Shown here in pieces: positions 39,665 through 47,775 of a stretch of DNA of 64,000 nt. Location: positions 1,426,001 through 1,490,000 of the forward strand of contig CAVZCC010000001.1 of NCBI GenBank assembly GCA_963773765.1, in the 5' to 3' direction. The stretch comes from CAVZCC01 sp963773765. GTDB lineage: Bacteria; Actinomycetota; Acidimicrobiia; Acidimicrobiales; Microtrichaceae. A program made the translations under genes and the position numbers. Position 1 is the first letter of the stretch, and each line of letters starts with the position of its first letter. The notes under the pieces are model-generated. The model was not told the DNA's origin. It saw only the letters and a list, made by a program, of their open reading frames with translations, and did not search any database.

Positions 39665-40497
39665 TCAGGCGAGGCTCGCGGCGAGCAGGGTCTTGGCGGG
39701 GTTGACCGCGTCGACCGGGAGGTGCGAGGCGGCGGGCACGAGGGAGCGGGCGGCGTCGCGCAGGCTCGTGACCTCGGTGACGCTCCAGCCGGTGGCGGCG
39801 ACGAGCGACGCCGCGTCGGCGGGGGCGACGCAGAGCCGGAACCGCTCACCGCTCCCACCGCGGGCGAGGCGCTGGAGCCAGAGCTGCCGCTTGTTCCGGG
39901 CCGTCCCGGTGTCCGGCGGCGGAGTGAAGTCGACCACCAACCGGCTCCCCGGCGCACCGGTCGTCGCGAGGTTGCGGAGCTGGTCCCGCGACGATGCGCT
40001 CGTCGAGGTACATGGTCACTCCCTCCAGCACGAACACCGCGGGTCGGCCCGGATCGAACCCTGCGGCATGCAGGGCCGCGGCCGCGTCCTGGGTCCGGAG
40101 GTCGACCTGGACGAACGTGGGGCCGGGGCCGGGGGCGACCTGCTGCTTCGCCGCCTGCGACGCCGGCAGGTCGAGCTCGTACCACCTCAGGCCGTCGCGC
40201 CGCATCCGCCAGGCCCTGCTGTCGTAGCCGGCGCCGATGATCGCCACCTGGTCGATGCCGTCGTCGAGCGCAGTGCCGATCCGGGCATCCATCCATGCAA
40301 CCCGCGCTCCGAGCCCCGCCAGGGTGATGGCCCGGCACCACGTCCGGGGCGGCAGACGGCACAGCACGGCGACGAGGTGGCGGAACGCCGGTTCGAGCAT
40401 CGCTGCTGCGAGCGGGTCATCGATGACCCCGAGGTGGGTCAGCAGCGCCCGCTCCGCCACGACGCCCTGCGCGGTCCTGGAGCGGGTGGCCGTCGGC
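39665..40497 (-). pseudogene. TIGR00027-type SAM methyltransferase (leucine carboxyl MT family), one frameshift
   Basis: The N-terminal frame gives TAQGVVAERALLTHLGV, QVAIIGAGYDSRAWRMRR (SAM loop), RWYELDLPASQAAKQQ and PAVFVLEGVTMYLDERIV; it is broken in the CCC run at 39985-39987. Removing one base continues as ADQLRNLATTGAPGS and then VVDFTPPPDTGT in the second frame, ending AKTLLAASLA. This is the actinobacterial TIGR00027 putative methyltransferase family. GTG 40497 has TACCGT 6 nt upstream. The substrate is unknown. Codon use is less GC-biased than the neighbours. Confidence 0.83.
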
Positions 40498-40503
40498 ACG
40501 GGC

Positions 40504-40509
40504 CAACGG
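40504..40509 (-). promoter_or_regulatory. Leaderless -10 box TACCGT
   Basis: TACCGT on the minus strand ends 6 nt before GTG 40497 of the methyltransferase. Confidence 0.55.
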
Positions 40510-40562
40510 TACGCGCGATGCCGACGAGTGCGCCGCGGTCCCACGCCGCGGGGTCATGGCCG

Positions 40563-41804
40563 TCACTGGTCCTCGACCAGGTACTCCTTGATCGTTCCGG
40601 GGAAGGTGGCGCGGAGGTAGTCGCCTTCGAGCGACGCGGCGGCGACGTCTCCGTCGATGTCGAAGACCCAGTCGAGTTGCGCCACGGCGAGGTGGTTCCA
40701 CACGGCGGCCAGCGGCGCGACGGGGGCGTCACCGGGCAGGCAGCCGTCCTCGGCCAGGCGGATCTGCGGTGACGCGCGGTCGAGGCCCAGGGCATCGGCG
40801 ACGGCCTGCAGCCCACCCTGCTCCTGGATCGACGCGCACGCGTCGTAGAAGATGATGTGGCCGGTGTCGGCCAGTTCGACGAAGCGCTTCGGCGGGGGGA
40901 GGGCGTCGTAGGCCGCACGTCCGAGGGACGGCGGCACACCGGTGTCGTTCTCGGCCACGATCTGCATCGACGGCTTGGCCGGGGAGGGGTGGTCCCGGAG
41001 GTAGCGCTCGAGGTCGAAGTCCGGCCGCAGGGCGATGGCCTCGCCCGCCACGACGGCGTCGTCGGGGACGGGCGGGACGCCGGCCAGCGCGATCCAGGTG
41101 TCGACCTCCGCCAACGCAGCGGCCAGCGCCGCGTCGCGACCCCCAGCCGAATGGCCCACCACGGCCACCTCGTCGGTGGCGATCCGTGCCTCCAGTGCGC
41201 CGCCGGGTCGCGAGTTCTCGGATCCGAGCAGGTCCAGCGTGGCGGAGATGGTGGCCACGTCGCTGGGCGGGAGCTTGGACTGGTTCCCGGTCAGCCGGGC
41301 CTGGAGGTCCCGCGACAGGTGTTCCGGCCCAGCGACCACGAAGCCCCAGGAAGCAAGGTGTGCATAGTGGAAGGTGTAGGAGAACCGCATCGCTCCCCAC
41401 CCGTGGCTGAACACCACCACGGGAAAGGGCCCGGCAGGGCTGGCCGGCGCGTCCACCCATGTGTCCGACACGGTCGTCGTGGTCCCGACGCCGGGAGGGA
41501 ACAGGCCCACCAGCGGGCCCCACACCTCCTCGGGCGTGTACGTGTAGCCGGTGGCGTCGGCCGGCACCGCGGCGCGGTCCACCGGGTAGAAGACCTCCAC
41601 CGGTGCACCCGTCGCCAGCTGCAGACGGGCCGCCCCCACGGCGTACGGACCCCGACCGGAGAAGTCCCGCGCGGCAGCCGGCGCCACCGTGGTCGACGCC
41701 GCACCCTCCTCCCCGCCGTCGTCGGCACACCCCACGGCGAATCCCGCCAGGAGGGCCAGCACCCAGACGACGGTCATGACACGGGCTTCCTGTCGCTCAC
41801 GCAT
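40563..41804 (-). CDS. Alpha/beta-hydrolase lipoprotein (PAF-acetylhydrolase/chlorophyllase-like)
   Basis: The 413-residue protein has a lipoprotein signal (VVWVLALLAGFAVGC, Cys26) and a Thr/Ala linker, then an alpha/beta-hydrolase: PVVVFSHGWGAMRFSYTFHYAHLASWGF (oxyanion region), EVAVVGHSAGGRDAAL (nucleophile Ser in GHSAGG), IVAENDTGVPP (acid) and ELADTGHIIFYDACAS (His). The type resembles PAF-acetylhydrolase II and chlorophyllase-like esterases; surface ester hydrolysis is likely. GAGGAGG lies 6 nt before ATG 41804, immediately after the stop of a 29-codon leader ORF. Confidence 0.86.
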   Translation of the reverse strand: MRERQEARVMTVVWVLALLAGFAVGCADDGGEEGAASTTVAPAAARDFSGRGPYAVGAARLQLATGAPVEVFYPVDRAAVPADATGYTYTPEEVWGPLVGLFPPGVGTTTTVSDTWVDAPASPAGPFPVVVFSHGWGAMRFSYTFHYAHLASWGFVVAGPEHLSRDLQARLTGNQSKLPPSDVATISATLDLLGSENSRPGGALEARIATDEVAVVGHSAGGRDAALAAALAEVDTWIALAGVPPVPDDAVVAGEAIALRPDFDLERYLRDHPSPAKPSMQIVAENDTGVPPSLGRAAYDALPPPKRFVELADTGHIIFYDACASIQEQGGLQAVADALGLDRASPQIRLAEDGCLPGDAPVAPLAAVWNHLAVAQLDWVFDIDGDVAAASLEGDYLRATFPGTIKEYLVEDQ

Positions 41805-41817
41805 CAGGAGCCTCCTC

Positions 41818-41907
41818 TCATCCGCTCCCGGCAGGTGACCTCCCGACCGGTGGCCGGATGCCCAGTTCGTCGCTCCGGCCGGCGGACGGGTGATGACCCG
41901 TCTTCAT
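41818..41907 (-). CDS. Predicted leaderless 29-residue leader ORF
   Basis: An ATG at 41907, only 5 nt after a TAGAAT -10 box, opens a 29-codon frame (MKTGHHPSAGRSDELGIRPP...) that stops at TGA 41820-41818. The GAGGAGG of the hydrolase gene starts right after this stop, 13 nt before its ATG, an arrangement suited to translational coupling or leader control. The peptide has no signal or known motif and could be untranslated; the placement is the only evidence. Confidence 0.4.
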   Translation of the reverse strand: MKTGHHPSAGRSDELGIRPPVGRSPAGSG

Positions 41908-41925
41908 GGTTGATTCTACAACCAT
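41906..41925. promoter_or_regulatory. AT-rich palindromic operator containing a -10 box
   Basis: ATGGTTG-ATTCTA-CAACCAT is a perfect 7-bp inverted repeat; on the minus strand its centre is TAGAAT (41918-41913), a full TANNNT box. The TTG-N-CAA symmetry resembles MarR/TetR sites. It stands out as AT-rich in this genome and governs the leader ORF and lipoprotein hydrolase. Confidence 0.6.
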
Positions 41926-41939
41926 CGCGGAACCCAGGG

Positions 41940-42797
41940 TCAGGCCACGGAGCCTGCCGCCCGGTCGATGCCCAGGTTGAGCAGGGCCAGGGTGCCGGCA
42001 CCCCGGCTGGTCTCCCCCGCCGTGGTCGCCAGCAGCGTGCCCTCGGACGTGGGGTCCCCGGCGATGCGGTCCTCCGAATTGGACGTGTCGGGCAGGCCGA
42101 ACTGGGCGTACGGCGCGTCGCGGTACACCTGTGCGGTGTGGTCCTCGTCGAAGAACATCTGGCTGGTCAGCACCGTGGCGTCGTCCAGGTGGACCCGGAG
42201 GTGGATGTGCACCGCCCGGCCCCGGTACCAACCCGGGTACACGGTCAGGAACTCCACGATCCCCTCGTCGTTCGCCGTCTGCGTGCCCCGCAGGAACGTG
42301 GTGCCGGACCCCTCGTCCTTGCCGCCGCCGTCATCGGTGAAGGCCGAGTAGTCACCGGTGGCGTCCGCGTGCCAGATCTCCACCTTGGCCCCGGGCACCG
42401 CGGCGCAGGACGCGTCGAGCACCCGCAGGCCCAGCCGGACGGGGTGGCCCTCGTAGCCCTCGGTGACGTCGCGGCGGTCGAACTGCTCGTCCAGCGGGAA
42501 CGGCCCCGCGGTCTTCTCCGGCAGCAGGGCACAGGAGCCGAGCGAGGCGAAGTCCGCCGCGGTCAGCGTGGTCGCGGAGGACGCAGCCGCCCCGCTGGCA
42601 CCGCCGCCGGCGGTGGGTGCCACCGTCGTGGCCGTGGGGTCGGTCGTGGTCGAGGTCGACGGAGCGGCGTCGCCGGATGCCGTGCCGTCGGACGAACTGC
42701 ACGCGGCAACCATGGCGCCCAGGACCGAGGTGCCGGCCAGGGCCAGGAACCGTCGGCGGGCCGGGCCGGAGATGACGGGGTCGGGCGAGGAGGTCAT
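41940..42797 (-). CDS. Exported intradiol ring-cleavage dioxygenase-like lipoprotein
   Basis: The 285-residue product has a twin-arginine plus lipobox signal (ARRRFLALAGTSVLGAMVAAC, split as Arg-rich start, hydrophobic core and Cys) and a Thr/Ala linker. The rest is an intradiol dioxygenase core: EKTAGPFPLDEQFDRRDV, VEIWHADATGDYSAF, and TVYPGWYRGRAVHIHLRVH carrying the Tyr and two His iron ligands, with FFDEDHTAQVY. Protocatechuate/catechol dioxygenases are cytoplasmic; exported forms occur in actinobacteria and some act on lignin-type or quinoid compounds. TACCGT is 7 nt before ATG 42797. Confidence 0.88.
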   Translation of the reverse strand: MTSSPDPVISGPARRRFLALAGTSVLGAMVAACSSSDGTASGDAAPSTSTTTDPTATTVAPTAGGGASGAAASSATTLTAADFASLGSCALLPEKTAGPFPLDEQFDRRDVTEGYEGHPVRLGLRVLDASCAAVPGAKVEIWHADATGDYSAFTDDGGGKDEGSGTTFLRGTQTANDEGIVEFLTVYPGWYRGRAVHIHLRVHLDDATVLTSQMFFDEDHTAQVYRDAPYAQFGLPDTSNSEDRIAGDPTSEGTLLATTAGETSRGAGTLALLNLGIDRAAGSVA

Positions 42798-42804
42798 GGC
42801 GGGC

Positions 42805-42810
42805 ACGGTA
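42805..42810 (-). promoter_or_regulatory. Leaderless -10 box TACCGT
   Basis: TACCGT on the minus strand ends 7 nt before ATG 42797 of the dioxygenase. Confidence 0.6.
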
Positions 42811-42846
42811 CGGAGCGAAGGTGAGAGCCGGTTGAGAACCAGGCTG

Positions 42847-43107
42847 TCACCCGGTGGGAGCGAGCAGGTCGCGGAGGCGGGCCTGCAACCGGCCGGGGTC
42901 GCCGCCGACCCGGACCCGCTTCCGGCGGGCGGTGTGCCCGCCCAGGATCTCCACGTCGGACCGGCCCACCCCGAACGCGGCGGCCAGCACCGAGCGCACG
43001 GCGTCGTTGGCCCGGCCGTCGGTGGGCGGGGCCTGCACCCGCACGGCCAGCACGCCGTCGTACTCGCCCTCCACCGCGTCGCGCCGACCACCGGGGCGGA
43101 CGTGCAC
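42847..43107 (-). CDS. DUF167/YggU-like protein
   Basis: The 86-residue product matches DUF167: VHVRPGGRRDAVEG, LAVRVQAPPTDGRANDAVRSVLAAAFGV and VEILGGHTARRKRVRV. Its role is unknown in the family. GTG 43107 is used here, but the conserved N-terminal strand (VEFTV) lies just upstream, where the frame runs back to the LLM stop with GGGAGGG and a CTG codon; a non-standard start there is possible. It follows the LLM gene in the same direction. Confidence 0.84.
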   Translation of the reverse strand: MHVRPGGRRDAVEGEYDGVLAVRVQAPPTDGRANDAVRSVLAAAFGVGRSDVEILGGHTARRKRVRVGGDPGRLQARLRDLLAPTG

Positions 43108-43152
43108 GGTGAACTCGACGGCGTCGGCAGCCAGGACGGTCCCTCCCGCCGC

Positions 43153-44158
43153 TCAGGACCGGTGGAGCTCGTCGATGAGCTCGGCCCACAGGTCGTCCGA
43201 CGCCCCGTACGGCAGGTACACGCACACCCGCGACGCGTGCGCGGCGTAGCGCCGGCCGATCTCCGACGCGACCTGCGGCCGGGGTGCCCCGCACCGCGAT
43301 GGTGGCGAGCAGGTCGTCGGGGACCAGGGAGGTGAGCTCGTCCCAGCGTCCCTCCCGGGTCATCTGCTGGGCCACGGGCTGGATGTCGCCGAACCCCTCG
43401 TGCTCCAGCACCGGCCGGTAGGCCGGCGTGGACGAGTAGAACCCGAGCAGGGCCCGGCACCCGGCGTCGGCCGCGGCCTGCTCCTCCTCGTTCCGGCCGC
43501 AGCACACGATCAGCTCGGGCAGCACCTCCAGCGCACCCAGCGACGTGTCCCGCCGGGCCAGGCCGTCGGCCACTGCCGGCAGGGTCCGTTCGGTGAAGAA
43601 CCGCTCCGAGGTCACCGGCATGACCGCCAACGCGTCCGCCACCCGGGCCGCCACTGCGCACATGCGGGGCCCGAGCCCACCCACCGCGATCGGTGGCGGG
43701 CCCCACTCCGACGGCTGGGGCGAGAACATCGGCGTCATCAGGGTGTGGGTCCGGTACCGGCCCTCGTAGCGCAGGGGCACGCCGTCCTGCCACGACGCGA
43801 ACACGGCCCGCACCGCCTCCACCGTCTCCCGCATCCGCTCCGCGGGGTGCTCGAACTCCACCCCGAAGCGCCGCTCGTTGTGGGTCCGGATCTGGGCGCC
43901 CAGGCCCAGGGTGAACCTCCCCTCCGACAGCGTGTGCAGGTCCCACGAGGCGTGGGCCAGGTGGATGGCGTTGCGGGGGAAGGCAATGGCCACGTTGGTC
44001 ATCACCGCCAGGTCGGTGGCGGCCGCGGCCAGCGCCAGGGGCAGGAACACGTCGTGCGGCCCCTCGAAGGTGAACACGCCGTCGATCCCGGCCCGCTCCA
44101 GCTGCTGGGCGGACGCCGCGGCGTCGGTCAGCCCGTAGACGGGCGCGAGAACCTGCAT
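43153..44158 (-). pseudogene. LLM-class F420-dependent oxidoreductase, one frameshift
   Basis: The protein of about 335 residues begins MQVLAPVYGLTDAAASAQQLERAGIDGVFTF, continues with FLPLALAAAATDLAVMTNVAIAFPR and FTLGLGAQIRTHNERRFG, and has PPIAVGGLGPRMC; this is the luciferase-like F420 family (TIGR03617 type). The C-terminus is displaced by an extra base in the G4 run at 43281-43284; removing it gives GTRPQVASEIGRRYAAH and then CVYLPYGASDD to the stop at 43153. It reduces or oxidises an unknown substrate with F420. TACCGT is 5 nt before ATG 44158. Confidence 0.85.
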
Positions 44159-44163
44159 GTCGA

Positions 44164-44169
44164 ACGGTA
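44164..44169 (-). promoter_or_regulatory. Leaderless -10 box TACCGT
   Basis: TACCGT on the minus strand ends 5 nt before ATG 44158 of the LLM gene, inside the 43-bp gap after the deacylase. Confidence 0.5.
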
Positions 44170-44201
44170 CCCCGCCGGTGGTGGTCGACCGGTCGCCCGG
44201 T

Positions 44202-45935
44202 TCAGGCCGTGGGGTCGGCCCGGTGGCCCCGGACCAGCACGCCGGGGCGCTCGCCCGTGGCCTGGTCGTCCAGTCGCACCGGCACACCGGCCACCACCGT
44301 GGCGCCGTAGCCGGAGGCCCGCTGGATGAGCCGGCGCCCGCCGGCGGGCAGGTCGTAGACCATCTCCGGCGGGGCGATGGACAGCGCCGTCCAGGTCGAT
44401 CACGTTGAGGTCGGCCCGGTACCCGGGGGCGACCAGCCCGCGGTCCAGGAATCCGTACAGCTCCGCGGTGCGCCGGGTCTGCATGGCCACCACGTCCTCC
44501 AGGCCGAACCGATCGCCCCGGTCGCGGTCGCGGACCCAGTGGGTGAGCATGTAGGTGGGCAGGCTGGCGTCGCACAGCACGCCGCAGTGGGCGCCGCCGT
44601 CGCCCAGGCCGAGCACCGTGCGCCGGGGTGGCCAGCATCTCCCGCATGGCGTCGAAGTCACCGTCGGTGTAGCCGAGCAGCGGGAAGTACAGCAGCTCGG
44701 TGCCGTCGCGCTGCGAGCATCAGGTCGTAGGTGACCTCCTCCGGCGAGCGCCCCTCACGGGCCGCGATGGCGGCCACGCTGCGCTCCGGCCCGGGCTCGT
44801 AGTCGGGCGGGTCGCCCAGCGGGAACAGCTTGTGGAAGCTGGCCAGCAGGTAGGCACCCGAGGCCGGACCGGTCGCACCTGCTCGCCCAGGATGGCGTCG
44901 CGCACCTCCGGGGTGCGCAGGCGCGGCCACCCGCTCGGGAAGGGGCAGGTCCGGCGATGTCCCGGTAGGCCTGGTGGGTGATGAACGGGTGGAACGAGGA
45001 CGCGAAGCCGAACAGCAGGCAGGCCGGACGACCGGCCACCTGGGGCACGATCCGCGCGCCGGTGGCGTTGGCCTGCGCCGCGAGCGTCGAGCAGGTCGCG
45101 CCACTGCTCGGGCCACACGTCGTTCTGGAGGCACCCGAAGGTGACGGGCCGCCCGGTGCGCCGGGAGATCTCGGCCATCCACGCGAACTCGGCCGACGGG
45201 TCGATCATGTCGCTGGCCACCTCGAACACACCGGCGCCGGCGGCCCCGAGCGCGTCGCCGATCCCGAGCAGCTCCTCGACCGATGCGGTGGTGCCCGCGG
45301 CCAGCTCGCCGTCCTTGGCCCGGTGCAGCACCGTGCGGGTGGTCGAGAAGCCGACCGCGCCGGCCCGAAGCGCCTCCTCGCACGATCACCGACATGGCGG
45401 CGATGTCCGTCGGCGGTGGCGTCCTCGTTGGCCGCGCCCCGCTCGCCCATGACGTAGCCCCGCACCGCGCCGTGGGGCACCTGGGCCGCGACGTCCATGA
45501 CCCGGGGCATGCGGTCGAGCTCGTCGAGGTACTCCGGGAAGCTCTCCCAGTTCCAGCTCATCCCCTCGGCCAGCGCCGTGCCGGGGATGTCCTCGACGCC
45601 CTCCATGAGCTGGATCAGCCAGTCCCGGCGGTCGGGCGCGGCGGGGGCGAAGCCCGACGCCGCAGTTGCCCATGACGATGGTGGTCACGCCGTGCCATCC
45701 CGACGGGGTCACCTCCGGGTCCCACGTGACCTGGCCGTCGTAGTGGGTGTGGATGTCGACGAACCCGGGGGTGACCAGGCGGCCGTCGGCGTCGATCTCC
45801 CGGCGGCCCGCCACGGCCTGCTCGGGGCCGGTGACCTCGACGATGCGGCCGTCGTCGATCGCCACGTCGGCGGGACGGGACGGGGCGCCGCGTGCCGTCG
45901 ACCAGCAGCCCGTTGCGGATGACCAGGTCGTGCAT
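44202..45935 (-). pseudogene. N-acyl-D-amino-acid deacylase (D-aminoacylase) family, about nine frameshifts
   Basis: Fragments in shifting frames line up in the right order for a D-aminoacylase/N-acyl-D-glutamate deacylase: MHDLVIRNGLLVDGT, VAIDDGRIVEVTG, TPGFVDIHTHYDGQVTWDP (metal-binding HxH), MSWNWESFPEYLDEL, HRAKDGELAAGTTAS, ARIVPQVAGRPACLLFGF, LPLGDPPDYEPGPERS, GLGDGGAHCGVLCDASLPTY and MQTRRTAELYGFLDRGL, ending ADPTA at 44202. Breaks fall near 45893, 45657, 45400, 45370, 45085, 44955, 44880, 44715, 44625 and 44385. A real ORF cannot be drawn. SD GGGGGAG precedes ATG 45935. It stands in an operon behind an amidohydrolase. Confidence 0.78.
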
Positions 45936-45946
45936 GTGTCTCCCCC

Positions 45947-47130
45947 TCAGGCCGGGCGGCGCTCGGTCAGCTCACGGACGTTGTCGTTCAGGACCCGGCG
46001 CTGGTCGTCGTCGTCGAGGGCCTTGAGCTCCGGCAGGTAGTCGAGCGGCTGCGGCATGCCCTCGATGTGGGGCCAGTCGGAGCCGAACAGCACCCGGTCG
46101 GCACCCATCTGGTCGACGACCTCCTCGACGTCGTCCTCCCAGAACGGGTTGATCCACACGTGGCGGCGGAACAGCTCGACCGGGTCCTCGGGGAAGTAGC
46201 CGCTGATCTTCTTGGCCGTGGAGCGGAGCTTGCGGAACAGGTCGGGCAGGAACTCGGCGCCGTTCTCCACGGAGGCGATGCGCAGGTTGGGGAACCGCAC
46301 CAGGTGGTTCTCGAACATCATGGACAGGAGGAAGTCGTCGACGGCCCGCTCGATGGCGAAGAACTTGACCGAGGGCTTCCACGCCCCGCCGAAGGTGGCA
46401 CCGAAGCCGTCCACCGCGTACCCGTTGGAGGACACGCCGCCGTCGCCGGCGTGCAGCACCAGGGTGAGGCCGGCCTCGTTGAGGCGGGCCCAGAACGGGT
46501 CGAAGCGGGTGTCGAACGGCGAGCACCGGCCCGTCACCGTGGTGGCCGCGGCCGGACGCATGACGATGGTGCGGGCGCCCGCGTCGATGGCCCACTCCAG
46601 CTCCTCGCACGGCCCAGTCGACGTCGGCCAGGGTGAGGTAGGGGGCGGCGTAGATGCGGTCCTGGTAGGCGAAGCCCCAGTCCTCCTCCACCCAGCGGTT
46701 GAAGGCCCGGAACGTGGCGCAGACCGCGAACGGGTCGTGCGGCCAGGGGCTCCTCGTAGATCATGCCCAGCGTGGGGAACATCCAGCAGGCGGCCAGTCC
46801 CTGGTCGTCGAGCGTGGCCAGGCGGGCGTCGCGGTCCCGGTAGGCGGGGCGCATCGACTCACGCTCGGACAGGAACGACAGCGGGTCCTTGCCATCGGGG
46901 TTGCCACGGAAGTAGTCGTGCATCGCCCCGGGCAGGGCCACCGGGTCGAAGGTGGGGTTGGTGACGGCGCGGGACACGCGTCCGCCGAGCACGTGGTAGC
47001 GGCGGCCGTCGATCTCGCACCACTGCACGCACCGGGTCCCGAGCGCCGGGTCCAGGTGGCGGGTGAAGGCGTCGAGTGCCTCGTAGTAGTGGTTGTCGGC
47101 GTCGAACACCGGATGGTCGTGGGCTGCCAT
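45947..47130 (-). pseudogene. Amidohydrolase family protein (COG2159/ACMSD-like), two frameshifts
   Basis: The protein of about 394 residues begins HPVFDADNHYYEALDAFTRHLDP, has SRAVTNPTFDPVALPGAMHDYF, and after an extra base at about 46740 continues HDPFAVCATFRAFNRWVEED. A second extra base at about 46611 is followed by IDAGARTIVMRPAAATTV. The remaining frame has LVLHAGDGG, FENHLVRFPNLRIASVENGAEF and ADRVLFGSDWPHIEGM, giving the metal-binding His/Asp set of the amidohydrolase-2 family (decarboxylases or hydrolases). GGGGGGAC is 6 nt before ATG 47130. The deacylase gene starts 12 bp downstream. Confidence 0.83.
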
Positions 47131-47211
47131 CAGGTCCCCCCTGTCGGTCGATCCTGCACCACTGAACACCGGCCACGGACCGGGCGCCAACCACCCCCGG
47201 CGGATTCCTCT

Positions 47212-47250
47212 CTGCTTGCACCCACACGTACTGTGGTGGTGGGCAAGCAG
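47212..47250. promoter_or_regulatory. Hairpin in CBS-gene leader (CTGCTTGC / GCAAGCAG)
   Basis: CTGCTTGC (47212-47219) and GCAAGCAG (47243-47250) are inverted 8-mers flanking CCCACACGTACTGTGGTGG-type sequence that can extend the stem. The right arm adjoins the AGGAGG ribosome site. GCAAG words recur in the cspA-like and second CBS leaders. Confidence 0.45.
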
Positions 47251-47260
47251 GAGGTCCGCC

Positions 47261-47680
47261 GTGAACGTCAAGATCGCCGACATCATGCGGAGGCCGGTCA
47301 TGCACGCGACCCCGCACCAGACCGCGGGGCACGTCCGTGCCGTGATGGCCGAGCACCACGTGTCCGCCATGCCGGTGGTGGGGCCGGACGAGGAGCCGGT
47401 CGGCATCGTGACCGCGACCGACCTGCTGGCCGACCACCCCGACGGCACCCCCGTGTCCACCTTCATGGCGACGCCGGTCATCAGCGTCCCGGTGTACGAG
47501 CAACCGCACATCGCGGCCCGCATCATGCGCAACCACCACCTGCACCACGTGATCGTCACCGACGCCGACCGCGTGGTGGGCATCGTGTCCGCCTTCGACC
47601 TGCTGGAGCTGCTGGAGGACCACCGCTTCGTCATGAAGCAGGGCCCCACCCCACCCCGTCGGGCCACCGGGCGCTCCTGA
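47261..47680 (+). CDS. CBS-domain pair protein
   Basis: The 139-residue protein is a pair of CBS domains: VKIADIMRRPVMHATPHQTAGHVRAVM...PVVGPDEEPVGIVTATDLLAD and STFMATPVISVPVYEQPHIAARIM...VTDADRVVGIVSAFDLLELL. CBS pairs bind adenylates and regulate a partner; no partner domain is fused. AGGAGG lies 6 nt before GTG 47261. It is divergent from the amidohydrolase operon. Confidence 0.88.
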   Translation: MNVKIADIMRRPVMHATPHQTAGHVRAVMAEHHVSAMPVVGPDEEPVGIVTATDLLADHPDGTPVSTFMATPVISVPVYEQPHIAARIMRNHHLHHVIVTDADRVVGIVSAFDLLELLEDHRFVMKQGPTPPRRATGRS

Positions 47681-47720
47681 CCCGACGCGCCGGTCAACCG
47701 CACGTGCCGGGCGCACCGCG

Positions 47721-47742
47721 GCGCGTGCACCGGTGCACGCGC
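47721..47742. repeat. 22-bp perfect palindrome before the sulfotransferase promoter
   Basis: GCGCGTGCACC followed directly by GGTGCACGCGC is a gapless 22-bp palindrome. It lies 40 bp after the CBS gene stop and 21 bp before the TAGGGT -10 of the sulfotransferase gene, surrounded by further GTGCAC and CACCGG words. It could be a terminator, an operator, or both. Confidence 0.75.
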
Positions 47743-47763
47743 ACCGGGGTGCACCCGGCGCAA

Positions 47764-47769
47764 TAGGGT
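47764..47769 (+). promoter_or_regulatory. Leaderless -10 box TAGGGT
   Basis: TAGGGT ends 6 nt before GTG 47776 of the sulfotransferase gene. Confidence 0.6.
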
Positions 47770-47775
47770 CGCGGC

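Noticed and set aside
43153..46800. Several small independent genes
   Set aside because: The fragments concatenate in correct order to known family proteins, so they are pieces of two or three frameshifted genes.
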